NCBI RefSeq assembly: GCF_037042905.1
Contig: NC_087257.1
Span: forward strand, 13,614,001 to 13,678,000
Reading direction: 5' to 3'
Length of the DNA: 64,000 nucleotides
Source: Lytechinus pictus
Taxonomy: Eukaryota; Echinodermata; Echinoidea; Temnopleuroida; Toxopneustidae
Within the stretch, counting starts at the first letter, position 1; each line of letters starts with the position of its first letter. Shown here one piece after another: positions 37,906 to 47,835 of this stretch. Position numbers and translations under genes: made by a program. Under the pieces are notes generated by a model that was not told the origin of the DNA, made no database searches, and saw nothing but the letters and a program-made list of their open reading frames with translations.

Positions 37906-38454
37906 TCACTATTTGGTCTCTTTTCTACCTAGGCTAATGGCCAACATGTACCCATCTCATTAGATATCCATGTGGTCTTACACCACTTCGAACTTGTTTA
38001 TAAACCAAAGTTTCATAATGACAAAGTGCAAACTAATTAGTAGAAAAAGTTGAAATGAGACCATCTGGAAATTAGGTAAACTGACGATTTGTCTATTGCC
38101 AACTCGTCCACTCATGACATCGTCTCCATTCATTTAGTCTAATGTCATTCTGTCCAACATTTGGTCCAATAATGGCTTGGTCTAATCACCAGTTCATCTT
38201 TGACCATTTCGTCTCATAAACCAGTTGGTCTAATACCCATTCTCTGTTCATTTATTTTGCCCAATTAACACTTGGTCCGATAAGACCAAATGGTATATAG
38301 TCTAATGAACGAAATGGCAGTTAGACGATATGGATAGTGGACGAACTGGTGGTAGACCAAATGATAGTAGACAAGTTAGTAATTGGAAAATAGAAAATTA
38401 GACTGAATGGCAGTTAGACCAAATGAGTATTAGACCAAGTGGATAGTGGATGCA
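37906..38454. repeat. GGTCTAAT-type foldback repeat, copy 2
   Basis: A longer relative of 18890-19180. Phrases such as TTGGTCTAAT, TCGTCTA and TGGTCCAATA fill the left part. Their reverse complements (ATTAGACCAA, TAGACGA, AGACCAAATG) fill the right part. The two halves would form a long imperfect hairpin. Confidence 0.7.
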
Positions 38455-38496
38455 AACTCTGTTTTCATGTGACTACCTCAACATTGGAATATCAAT

Positions 38497-38974
38497 AGGT
38501 GGTTTCAGACCGCCTCGAAGTTCGCCAGTTCCAGGTATTCTCTGATCGGGAAATTTACCCCGATCAGAAAATACCAGGTATTTTGGCGGTGTGAAAGCAA
38601 ACTACGCGTAATATCCCCGAAAGAAAATACCCGATAAATAGTAGGAACTTGGCGAAATTACGAGAACTTTCGCGGGGATTTTTCCAAGGTCGTGGGTATT
38701 TTGGCGGTCTGAAAGCAAATTACGGGAACTTTTAGCCCAGCGTGTTGTTGGGTGCGGCGCCGTGCATGGGTTGCTGCTGGGCTAGTGATTTTGAATTTCG
38801 CGCCTTGCTGCTTATCAGACCATACTGCGCATGCTCGTAACTTCAGGAACTTATCCTGAAGGGTATGTTTCAGGGCGGTGTGAATGCAGGAATAATTAAT
38901 GGGTATTTTTCAGCCTAAAAAAGTTCTCGTAATTTAACGGGGATTCTTGTGATCGAGGCGGTTTGAAACCACCT
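38497..38974 (-). mobile_element. AGGTGGTTTC-family MITE, copy 3 (inverted)
   Basis: A complete 478-bp copy in the opposite orientation to copies 1, 2 and 4, with intact termini at both ends. It is close in sequence to copy 1. It lies 814 bp beyond copy 2 in the same intron. Confidence 0.85.
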
Positions 38975-39484
38975 TATGTATATGATTGTTGAACAATAAT
39001 CTTTTGAGAAGAGTATAGATTATAAAATGTCATTCACACTGATCGTCTTGAATCCAACCAGTGCTTAGGATATTAATAATGTATCCTCATATCCTCGTGA
39101 ATTATTGTATGTAAATAGCAAAGACTTTGTGAAGGAAACATGAATGTCATTGAGAAGCTATAAATGACAAAAAAATTGAAATTATAATGACATAAAGACT
39201 TATTGTTATGGATGAAAAGAAAGGTGTCGCCGTGCATGCCATCATGAAATGACAAGAAGGTTTTGTTCATGTAAAACTTGATCCAAAAATAAAGCATGAT
39301 CTATTTCCGTTTTGTTCATGCCAATTTACATTACATTGAGGATAAATCCAATATCAATTAATAGGGGGCTTTGTTCAGCTTGTGAGGGCTTTTATTAAAA
39401 TGTGCATATTCATTATTTTATGGGGGGGGGGGTGTTCTTTCTCTCTCGTGCTGCCTATTATTGGGGAGGTGTACATCCTTCTTA

Positions 39485-39871
39485 GGGCCGTCTGCATCAT
39501 CCCGAGTTTTCAAATTAGCGCGCTATTTCTGATCCAGCAAATTATCCCGATCTGAACAATCTCGAGATTATTTGCAATGGAGACGCAATTATCGCGCTAG
39601 TTCGTAGGATTAATTTCGAGATTGCAATCCCAAGTCAACTTGGGATTATTTGCAAAATAGCCCGCTATTTCACATCGCGCTAATTCGTGGGTGCAGACGC
39701 ACTCGGGATTATTTTATTCACGGCGTCAGACCATAATGCATCGATGCCTCGCTCGAGCAGGAATTGCTCTCCTTGCGATGGTGGAGACTTGAATCTCGAG
39801 ATTAATCGCGAAGAGGGCCGATCGGTCTAAAATCTCGAGATTGGGCAAACTCGGGATGGTGCAGCACTGCC
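39485..39871. mobile_element. MITE with CATCCCGAGTTT inverted ends and CTCGAGATT repeats
   Basis: Left end GGGCCGTCTGCATCATCCCG and right end CGGGATGGTGCAGCACTGCC are imperfect inverted repeats. The interior has repeated ATCTCGAGATT, AATCCCGA and GCGCGCTA blocks and is CpG-rich. No target duplication is certain. A 13-nt poly-G follows at 39929-39941. Confidence 0.65.
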
Positions 39872-40527
39872 TCTTGTGTTCCTTTGCCTCCCCCAGATTT
39901 GTGCTTGGTAATGGATTTTATTTTCAATGGGGGGGGGGGGGCAAATAGCCCATAGCCCCCATTGTAATGTTCCCTGTGTAGCACGGGACCGTTTTGGGTG
40001 GGGGAGGATCTTTTACTTGACAATAATAACAGCGCAGCGGAAGGATTTCTATACGAAGAATCCCCACCCTGTCCGTCTACAGAGGTAGAACTTAAATAAA
40101 ACACTACTAGGTTGTAATTATTTTATTATGTAATAATCACACATCACATAATCAAACACCATCAATCAACAACATTCACACTATGTTATTAACTAATGTA
40201 AATTATAGAACCCGATAAAATAAACTAACATAGACATAATATAAAGGATATATGTTCCTTTAATTCTACACTAAAAAATGAACATTATTTACATGATATT
40301 TACAAAGATAAAAGATGATGTAACTCCTGGTTACATAATTATCCGAACGGGTATGAACATATAGTTCAAATGATACTTATAATTTATCTCAACATTACTT
40401 TAAAATAGTTGTTGAACAACTACTGTTATCAAGACTAACATAATGACATTGAAACTAACATAACATTGAGGGTCTCAGTGCAGGAAGAAATAAAATGTGG
40501 ATGCCATTCATGGTCAGAAGACCAGTG

Positions 40528-40608
40528 ACCTGAGAATCAGGAAAATACGGAAATTATTGAAAAGTGATGTCTGGAGGAAGATGCTCTCTCTCCATCTCAA
40601 AAGTTGTG
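40528..40608 (-). repeat. 81-bp LTR-internal repeat, distal copy
   Basis: Identical over 81 bp to 41239-41319; flanks differ on both sides. The sense-strand 3' end reads TTCTCAGGTCACTGG, not a consensus splice donor. The same pair recurs in the other LTR. Confidence 0.95.
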
Positions 40609-41238
40609 TATACAGTTTAATCAAAGCATGATTAATTATTTCTTATATTAAATATCAATTATGAAACTTCATCTCAAATATTCTTATATCAACTAGGATT
40701 AGTAAATCATTTTACAATAATACATCAAATCATTAATGAAATAGAATGGTTTAGCATACTGATATTCAGGAAAGTCTTTAATCAGATACATTAGAGTCCG
40801 CACAGTATTAACGCGGCAAGATAGGGAACTCAGCCTATCTGCTTGACCAGAATAATACCGTTTAGTTGTTTTGGATTCGCGACTTGCTTAGAATTTGTAG
40901 TTCGCAAAGTTCAAAAGGCTCAACTATATGAAACTCGCACCATGCTCGCGCTGCTAGACAATCATAAATAACAAGTGCTTCACCATGAACAATAATCATA
41001 GATGGTTAGTAACAATTATAAGAAATTCAAACATTCAATAAGATGTAGATTATAGAATAATCTCTATCATCAGATATGTAAAACTTAACTTTACATATTA
41101 TTCAATCAAAAATTGATAATAAGCCAAATGTGTAAAAGACAATTTTGGAAAAGTAACTTAACATTCAAAATTAAATCTATAAGATCAGTTCTTAAATTAT
41201 CTTATAAACTGAAATATGGAAGGATGACTTTGGATCTT

Positions 41239-41319
41239 ACCTGAGAATCAGGAAAATACGGAAATTATTGAAAAGTGATGTCTGGAGGAAGATGCTCTCT
41301 CTCCATCTCAAAAGTTGTG
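41239..41319 (-). repeat. 81-bp LTR-internal repeat, promoter-proximal copy
   Basis: In the sense direction this copy begins about 20-25 nt after the TATA-like box. It ends exactly at a consensus donor, TCTCAG|GTAAGA. It would therefore form roughly the first 80 nt of a transcript started at that box. Confidence 0.9.
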
Positions 41320-41796
41320 AAGAGGATGCCTCCAGAAGCTCTATATATAGGTATTTTTGACAATACCATTATTTTTGGGAAGGGGTGTGTATATTTATAA
41401 CAAGTAATACTTTTTGATCCTTGGTCATCTCTTTTCACAAACAAAAACCAGTAAACAATAACTGCTTACCCCTTTAGGGTAGCAAAGATGGAAGAGTCCA
41501 TCAACTTTTCCCCAAAATACTACTACGTCATTCATGTCATTCACGTCATTATTTTCTGAGAATAAGGACCACCTGACCCTTACTCACGCTAGCCAGAACT
41601 GACCACTGGCTCTCTCTTTCGCTCACTCTCTCCCAGTATGTACAAAAGGTCATCCAAATCATCTCACTCTCTCCTCACTCTCTGTATGTTCTGTATCTAC
41701 ATAAATATGGATTCAAATACTACAATACAAAATTAATAGAGACTAATCTCTTTTAACTTATTTCTCCAATTATGTAGCACCATAAGAGGGGCTACA

Positions 41797-41812
41797 ACTC
41801 TTCCCTCCTTAA
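41797..41812 (-). promoter_or_regulatory. Polypurine tract (plus-strand primer)
   Basis: On the sense strand AAGGAGGGAAGAGT lies immediately before the 3' LTR start TGTAGC. Position and composition are those of a retroelement polypurine tract, which primes second-strand DNA synthesis. Confidence 0.8.
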
Positions 41813-42751
41813 AAAATGAACCACCGTAAAAAAAAATGAAAACATAAACATATATTATACAATAATTTCCAACTGCTCCAATCAGTTGTATAGCGAATAT
41901 AATTCTTGATCTCCAACAGTTCCTTTATACCAATGGTATTTAGTCAACGAAACAATGAAATTACGTTTCGCGTAAAAGTTTTCAGGTCCAAGTGTGACAA
42001 CCAGTTGCAACTGACGAGTAGGGATTCCCAGAATCCTGGTATTGCAGTAGAGTTCTGTATGTCATCTTGTCTGATGCACACGATAAGGTCGCTATACTTT
42101 ATGCAAAATGTCCTGATGTATCAGTTAATCAAGGACAATCTCAAATCAGTAAAAATCACGAACAGTGCTTGGGTTCCGGACCATTGTCCTGGTTTAGAGT
42201 TCACAGCTTGTATTATTATACAATGTTGCAGTCCATCAAATTCCAAGATTGATGTGTGTCTCTGTCGATAACCCATGGCAATGATCAATGTTCAAGTTCA
42301 ACAATGCATTTGTTTTAGCAACCAAGTCTCTGTACTGGTGTCATCTTGTCCCAAGGGATCATCAAGAGGAACTGTCTCTCATTGGGGTAGGCCTCTGACA
42401 GGATCCAGGTCTCGTCCAGGATGCTAGCAGACGGACTTCTACCTTTCAACTCCTCTGAGAACCCTCATACCCTAACCTATCATCCTAGATTAAGTTATGA
42501 CAATTATATAATATGTCTAAACATAATGGTAATGCTATCTTAGACAATATTTCCAGCAATAACATACATTAACGTGAAGGTTCAAGTACAAACTACTATA
42601 TGTAACAAAGATCCTACACTATCAAAACATTCAGACTTTAAACAAATAAGACGCATATTAATTACATCAAATTAAAAGTCATATTTCAAACAAACACTCA
42701 AACATACATACAAGCACACTATTCTTATATAATATATGATACTTGTGTAGT
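41813..42751 (-). other. Untranslated region between pol and the 3' LTR; no env
   Basis: About 0.94 kb with no substantial sense-strand frame. A 121-codon frame on the + strand (41906-42271) opens with TTG rather than ATG and has no recognisable domain. It is probably fortuitous, although antisense frames at this position exist in some LTR elements. Confidence 0.6.
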
Positions 42752-45700
42752 TCATAACAGGTCTGTCATAAATGCTCGCATTTGCTGTACTAGCGCAAGC
42801 TTAAAATCCAAATTGATGGGTTGACCGGGCTGGTTGTAGGACAGTTTATCAGGACCTACACCTTTATTATTCCTGGCTGACCTCCTCACTGTTGGTTCAT
42901 CCACTGAGGCTGCATTTTCATTTGATGCTGTATCCTCAAGTTCACCAATATCTACATCAGGGGGATTTGATAGGTTTTCACCACTACCGATCACATTATC
43001 GTTCATAACAATATTGTCATCTCCATCCCTACTTGCCGTATCAGCTTCTTCAGAATTATTCTTTTCATTGTCGCTAATAATGCTGTCCTCACCAACTTCT
43101 GAATTATTTTCAGAAGGGTCATCATTAAGCTGACATGAATTATCCTCTGAAGGGCCGACAGAAATGACTTCTGGGTCTGAAGTCATCGGAACAAACAAAC
43201 TATTATCGTCATCATCACTATCATCACGATTGGATGAACCATCTGGACTGATGTCCACCTTTTTAGACATATCCTTAGCCTTTTTGCGGGTGATAGGTGT
43301 TTTAGCACGAGGTGGGTCATTCACCTCTTGTTCTGCCTGTTGTTTACCATCATATGGCAACAATAGGTTCCGATGGAGGACCTTTGGTGCAAGGTCAGTA
43401 CCCACCTTCTGCACTCGATAAACAGGTGAGTCATCCATCTTTGACAGAACTACATACACGTCATCGCCCCATCTATTAGCTAATTTATGCTTTCCCCTTA
43501 GGTGTACATTCTTGACCAGAACATGATCACCTTTCTCGAGGACAGGTGCCTTGGCTTTCTGATCGTAGTGCCGTTTATTGGCACTACTGCGGGCGGCCAT
43601 ATTCCTCCCAGCCAATTCATATGCCTCGGCTAACTGCTCATGCAGTGCCTTGACATATGCTGTTCTGTCAGTATCTTGCACAGACCACTGCGGGTCTATC
43701 CCTAAGGCCAAGTCAATTGGCAGGCGTGCATTCCTCCCAAACATCAGATAGTAGGGTGAGAAATGCGTAGTGTCATGTTCACACACATTGTACGCATGCA
43801 CAAGCGTACTTACATGACGCCGCCACTCTGACTTCTGTTTGTCGGAGAGACATCCAAGCATGTCAAGAAGGACACGATTGAATCTCTCCACTGGATTTGA
43901 CTGTGGATGATAAGGGGTCGTCCTTACCTTCTCAACACCAGCCATAGCACACAGTTCCTTTATCAAGCGGGAGTTGAAGTCTTGCGCTTGGTCAGATAGG
44001 ATCTTGGCAGGCCATCCATAGTGGACAATAAAATTTTCCCAAAGGGCCTTAGCCACTGTGCTACTACGCTGGTCTTTAGTAGGTACAGCAACAGCATACT
44101 TACTAAAGTGATCAGTCATGACCAGTACATTCTCTACTCCTCCATTATCAGGTTCAATGCTCAGGAAATCAATACATAACAGCTCCAAAGGTTGAGTTGT
44201 TATGATTGAATCCATTTCCGCCTTCTCTTGCTTTCGCTTCCTCTTGATGCATCGATCACATCTGTCGATCCATGCTCTAATGGAAGTAGCCATGAAGGGG
44301 AAATAAAATCGAGCCCTGGCGAGGGAGACACACTTGTCAAAACCCAGATGTCCACATTCATCATGAATACCATGGATGGCTTGATCAACATGGCTACCTG
44401 GGATTACCAGTTGGCGTCTTTTCTCGCCAGATACCTGTTCAACCGCCTCTCGATAAAGAACACCATTGTGTAGAACCAGCTTATTAAGTTCACGGTAGAG
44501 TATCAGTAGCCTTCGGCTCGCTTGCTTCCTATCTTGCGAGGAAGGGCGTGACCGTGAGTCTACAAATTTCCTTACCGCATTTATATCTGGATCCAAACGC
44601 TGGTATTCTTGCCACTCAGCATTACTTATACCTGGCATTGCAGGATCCCCTTCGGTACCATCAACATAAGTATCAGGTATACCTGCAGGCTGCATCGCCA
44701 GGCTCGTAGCAATGGTGAGAGGCACAGATTCTGTCAGGGCTATCTTGTCTTTTCTAGACTTCTGAGATCTTTGTTCTGGAACATGAATGTGACCTTGGAA
44801 AATTGCATCAACTTCTCCATGGTCAACAGCCTTGACTCGAGACCTTAGGAAATCAACTTGATTATTTACCTCCTCCTCGATTTGTCCATCATCAGGGAGG
44901 AGATTTGGTCTCCTACTCAGTGAGTCAGCATCATTCAGGTTTTTTCCAGGACAGTACCTGATCTCAAAGTCATAGACAGATAGATTGGCAACCCACCTTT
45001 GTCCAGTAGCATCAAGCTTTGCTGATGTCATGACATAGGTTAGGGGGTTGTTATCTGTAATGACCAAGAATTTGGTACCATACAGATAATCGGAGAACTT
45101 TTCGGTCACAGCCCATTTGAGGCATAGGAATTCGCGTTTCCACGCGCAATAGTTCCTCTCAGAATTGCCCAAGCCTCGAGATGCATAAGATATTACACGC
45201 TTCACACCATCTTGTTCCTGATATAACACAGCTCCTAACCCAAACCCTGAAGCATCACAATGGAGTTCAAATGGTTTGGAAAGATCTGCAAATCCAAGAA
45301 CAGGTGCTGACGTGAGCATCTCTTTGAGCTTTTCAAAGGCTTCTTCGCACCTCTCAGTCCATTTCTCTCGAAATGGCTCGAGCTGTGCTCTTCTTACCTT
45401 TGAACGTTCTGATGGTGTACTTTTGCTCTTCCTTGGCATGGACAAACCTGTGAGCAAGTCATTCAGAGGCCTACAAATCTTGCTAAAGTTCTTGCAGAAC
45501 CTCCGGTAATACCCGCAAAAGCCAAGCCATTGCCGAAGTTGTTGGACATTGTCAGGCCTCTTCCAGTGTATCACGTCTTGAATTTTCATCGGGCATGGAT
45601 GGATTCCCTGGCCACTTATCTCATGACCAAGATGGGAAATGGTCTGATAGAGGAAATGGCACTTAGATTTCTCTAAGGTTAATCCAAAGTCTCGTACCCT

Positions 45701-47404
45701 CCTAAGAACTCTAGACGTGCGTTCAATACACTCTTCAATGGATGGGGCATGTATGACAATGTCATCAATATAAGCGATTGCTTCCCTGAGGGAGCAATCA
45801 CCAAGACAACGTTCAACTACTCTTTGCATTTGGGCAGGGCTCGACTTGAGTCCTTGAGGCATTCGTTTGAATTCGAACAACCCAAATGGAGTGTTGAAAG
45901 CACTGTACTTTCTATCTTCTTCGCGGAGTGGGATCTGAAAGAATGCTCCTTTGAGATCAACTACCGTGAAGAATTTTGATCCATGGAGCGAATTGAATAA
46001 GTCTTCTACCTTGGGTATGCTGTACGCATCTAGAATGACACGCCTATTCGGTTGCCGATAGTCGACTGTCATCCTCAGTTTTCCTGACTTCTTGCGTACC
46101 AGACATACAGGTGAGCTGTAAGCGCTCTCTGAAGGCCTAATCAATCCTGCATCCAAAAGACCTTGAAAAAGCTGTCTTGCTTCTTCATACATGCTTTGTG
46201 GAATTGGGCGTGCTCGTGCATTCCACGGAGTCTTATCAGAAATGTTTATGCTATGTTCCACGCCCTTAGCACAACCATAATCTAGATCATGTTTGGAGAA
46301 CAATCCATCCAACTGATCTAGCTGCTGCCGCAAGGTGTCGGCTATATCTTGTGGGACACCAGGGGCAATGTCATAATCATTATCATCTTCATCATCATCC
46401 TCATTCACCTTGCTAGGTGAAGAAGTGAAATAGCAAGGGACAGACCTGCTAGAAATATCTACATCAAAATCATCATCAGTCATCATCTGCCTCAGGTTTT
46501 GAGTAACCTGTGACAAAGGCCTACTCCACATGTAGGTATATGCAGACGCAATTACCTGGCTATTGCGGAGTGTTACAGGGGCCTTTGTGTTATTGGCTAT
46601 TGTGACCTTGATCTTGGCCTTCCTTCCTCGCACCGTATGAATGGAATTCAGCACCTGAATTCCTGGTGTTCTATGAGTTCCTTCCACTTCCTGAACCAGC
46701 ACTTCATACTTACCAGCTGGCAGAGTATGGCAGAGGACTCCAGCTACCTCTACCACCTCAGAGGGTTGGATTGTGATAGGCTTACGTAACGTACTATTCA
46801 CGTGTCCAACTTTACCAGTGATGGGGTCACCCATCTTTCCCTCTTTGATTGCCTTCTGGTAACATGCCAGAACAGTCGTTGGAACGTCTAATCTAGACAG
46901 AAACCCAGAACCCAACTGTGCTCTGCAGGCTTTTGCTAGGCCTCGAAACACATTGGTGCCAACAATGATTGGGGAAGAGCAAGATACAGGACAAGTAACA
47001 ATAACCACTAACACATTAACAGGGCTATCGATTCCTACAATTTCTTTTGGGAGGGTAATGGGAACGGAAATGTATCCTTCATACATTACAGGGCTTCCAT
47101 TAGCACCTTCTATCCTAAATACTCTGTCTACTATTTTCTCAAGGGGATACTTATCTCTTAAGTGTTCGTCATAGAAGTGTTTCTGCATGGTAGTGACTAC
47201 GCTCCCACTATCTATGAGACAGGTGGTGGGAATGTCGTCAACTACACATGCAGTCTCACAGGGCTCACCTACTAAACCTTCAGGGATATCAATATTACAA
47301 TTACTATTGTTATCTGAACTTTGTGTCAAACAATGAGGGCGCTTTTTCTTCTCTTTGTTTCGACCACCCGTCCACCCACTGACAGGGGTCTTTACTCGTT
47401 TGGG
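42752..47404 (-). CDS. pol: Retrotransposon Pol polyprotein (PR-RT-RH-IN), reached by -1 frameshift
   Basis: The frame is open from a TAG at 47411-47413 to 42752 and has no ATG near its start, so translation probably enters by -1 slippage at 47398-47404. Numbered from the TTG codon at 47329, the aspartic protease motif LIDSG is near residues 38-42. Reverse transcriptase spans about 380-560, with VDLKGAFFQIPL and YIDD (520-523). RNase H is about 685-800 (CDASG, TDNNPLTY). The integrase HHCC zinc motif is near 980-1015 (HDECGHLGF...CDRCIKR). The DDE core has D at about 1052 (CIDF), D at about 1112 (LSDQ) and E near 1146 (PVERFNR), and is followed by a GPY/F-like segment. The last roughly 200 residues are highly acidic, ending in VRRSARNNKG and a hydrophobic tail. 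No stop or frameshift was seen over 1,525 codons. It supplies processing, reverse transcription and integration. Confidence 0.93.
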   Translation of the reverse strand, partial: PKRVKTPVSGWTGGRNKEKKKRPHCLTQSSDNNSNCNIDIPEGLVGEPCETACVVDDIPTTCLIDSGSVVTTMQKHFYDEHLRDKYPLEKIVDRVFRIEGANGSPVMYEGYISVPITLPKEIVGIDSPVNVLVVIVTCPVSCSSPIIVGTNVFRGLAKACRAQLGSGFLSRLDVPTTVLACYQKAIKEGKMGDPITGKVGHVNSTLRKPITIQPSEVVEVAGVLCHTLPAGKYEVLVQEVEGTHRTPGIQVLNSIHTVRGRKAKIKVTIANNTKAPVTLRNSQVIASAYTYMWSRPLSQVTQNLRQMMTDDDFDVDISSRSVPCYFTSSPSKVNEDDDEDDNDYDIAPGVPQDIADTLRQQLDQLDGLFSKHDLDYGCAKGVEHSINISDKTPWNARARPIPQSMYEEARQLFQGLLDAGLIRPSESAYSSPVCLVRKKSGKLRMTVDYRQPNRRVILDAYSIPKVEDLFNSLHGSKFFTVVDLKGAFFQIPLREEDRKYSAFNTPFGLFEFKRMPQGLKSSPAQMQRVVERCLGDCSLREAIAYIDDIVIHAPSIEECIERTSRVLRRVRDFGLTLEKSKCHFLYQTISHLGHEISGQGIHPCPMKIQDVIHWKRPDNVQQLRQWLGFCGYYRRFCKNFSKICRPLNDLLTGLSMPRKSKSTPSERSKVRRAQLEPFREKWTERCEEAFEKLKEMLTSAPVLGFADLSKPFELHCDASGFGLGAVLYQEQDGVKRVISYASRGLGNSERNYCAWKREFLCLKWAVTEKFSDYLYGTKFLVITDNNPLTYVMTSAKLDATGQRWVANLSVYDFEIRYCPGKNLNDADSLSRRPNLLPDDGQIEEEVNNQVDFLRSRVKAVDHGEVDAIFQGHIHVPEQRSQKSRKDKIALTESVPLTIATSLAMQPAGIPDTYVDGTEGDPAMPGISNAEWQEYQRLDPDINAVRKFVDSRSRPSSQDRKQASRRLLILYRELNKLVLHNGVLYREAVEQVSGEKRRQLVIPGSHVDQAIHGIHDECGHLGFDKCVSLARARFYFPFMATSIRAWIDRCDRCIKRKRKQEKAEMDSIITTQPLELLCIDFLSIEPDNGGVENVLVMTDHFSKYAVAVPTKDQRSSTVAKALWENFIVHYGWPAKILSDQAQDFNSRLIKELCAMAGVEKVRTTPYHPQSNPVERFNRVLLDMLGCLSDKQKSEWRRHVSTLVHAYNVCEHDTTHFSPYYLMFGRNARLPIDLALGIDPQWSVQDTDRTAYVKALHEQLAEAYELAGRNMAARSSANKRHYDQKAKAPVLEKGDHVLVKNVHLRGKHKLANRWGDDVYVVLSKMDDSPVYRVQKVGTDLAPKVLHRNLLLPYDGKQQAEQEVNDPPRAKTPITRKKAKDMSKKVDISPDGSSNRDDSDDDDNSLFVPMTSDPEVISVGPSEDNSCQLNDDPSENNSEVGEDSIISDNEKNNSEEADTASRDGDDNIVMNDNVIGSGENLSNPPDVDIGELEDTASNENAASVDEPTVRRSARNNKGVGPDKLSYNQPGQPINLDFKLALVQQMRAFMTDLL
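47362..47404 (-). promoter_or_regulatory. -1 ribosomal frameshift signal at the gag-pol junction
   Basis: The sense strand has heptamer C CCA AAC (47404-47398) in the gag frame, fitting X XXY YYZ. It is followed by GAG and the gag stop TAA (47394-47392). After a 7-nt spacer, GACCCCTGTC (47390-47381) can pair with GACGGGTGGTC (47372-47362) across an 8-nt loop: ten pairs (one G-U) and one bulged U. Slipping -1 reads CCC AAA CGA into pol. Slippery site, spacing and stem all fit known -1 frameshift signals; a pseudoknot partner was not identified. Confidence 0.85.
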
Positions 47405-47835
47405 GGACTCCTAACAGTTTTAGGCTTGTTAATTGCCTCCCATGCCTTAATAATTTCCTCTCTTTTGGCCATGTTCCTATTCTTGAGCTCTTCGTTTGGT
47501 GGGTTTTCGCACTCATCTTGATAGTGGTCAAACTCACCACACTTGAAGCACACGATTACCCTAACTGGGCATCGAGGGGAAGATTTGGGACGAGATGTTG
47601 AGGGATGATATTTGGATTTATTGGAAGGAGATGCTCCTTTATTTGGGCCTTTCTGGGGTTTGTTGTGTTTTGGTTGGGTCTCTTTTTGTTCCTCAGTGTG
47701 ATATAAGCTCATGTTCTCAAATTGTACATAGCTACGGGCTATTTTGGGGTTGGGTTTGTATTGGGCCATCTTGGCATTTCTGGTTGCCTCTGCCTCTCTT
47801 ATAATACTAACTAATTTAGGAAATGGGGGGTGCAA
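47392..47835 (-). CDS. gag: Retrotransposon Gag, C-terminal part with CCHC zinc knuckle
   Basis: Carries the nucleocapsid-like zinc knuckle CFKCGEFDHYQDEC (C-x2-C-x4-H-x4-C), preceded by a Lys/Pro/Ser-rich basic segment (KPQKGPNKGASPSNKSKYHP) suited to RNA binding. It ends at TAA 47392-47394, six bases after the slippery heptamer. The frame is shifted by one relative to the N-terminal gag frame, which stops at 47816. The two frames overlap in a run of six C (47825-47830), so this is the downstream half of one gag gene rather than a separate gene. The nominal ATG of this half lies inside the overlap. Confidence 0.85.
   Translation of the reverse strand: MHPPFPKLVSIIREAEATRNAKMAQYKPNPKIARSYVQFENMSLYHTEEQKETQPKHNKPQKGPNKGASPSNKSKYHPSTSRPKSSPRCPVRVIVCFKCGEFDHYQDECENPPNEELKNRNMAKREEIIKAWEAINKPKTVRSPPNE

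Larger units (their letters stand above)
39977..41796 (-). repeat. 3' LTR of the retrotransposon
   Basis: 1,820 bp, TG...CA bounded. It differs from the other LTR at five sites, about: 40049 (c/t), 40126 (t/c), 40757 (t/c), 41341 (c/a) and 41451 (g/a). It contains two exact 81-bp copies (40528-40608 and 41239-41319). A TATA-like ctatatatag lies at 41341-41350. Confidence 0.95.

Noticed and set aside
41906..42271. Antisense 121-codon frame between pol and LTR as an env or accessory gene
   Set aside because: It starts with TTG, runs against the element's sense strand and has no signal peptide, transmembrane or envelope motif I can recognise.
47310..47540. 76-codon - strand frame at the gag-pol junction as a separate gene
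   Set aside because: It is in the third frame, overlaps both gag and pol, and has no recognisable motif. The junction is fully explained by -1 slippage.
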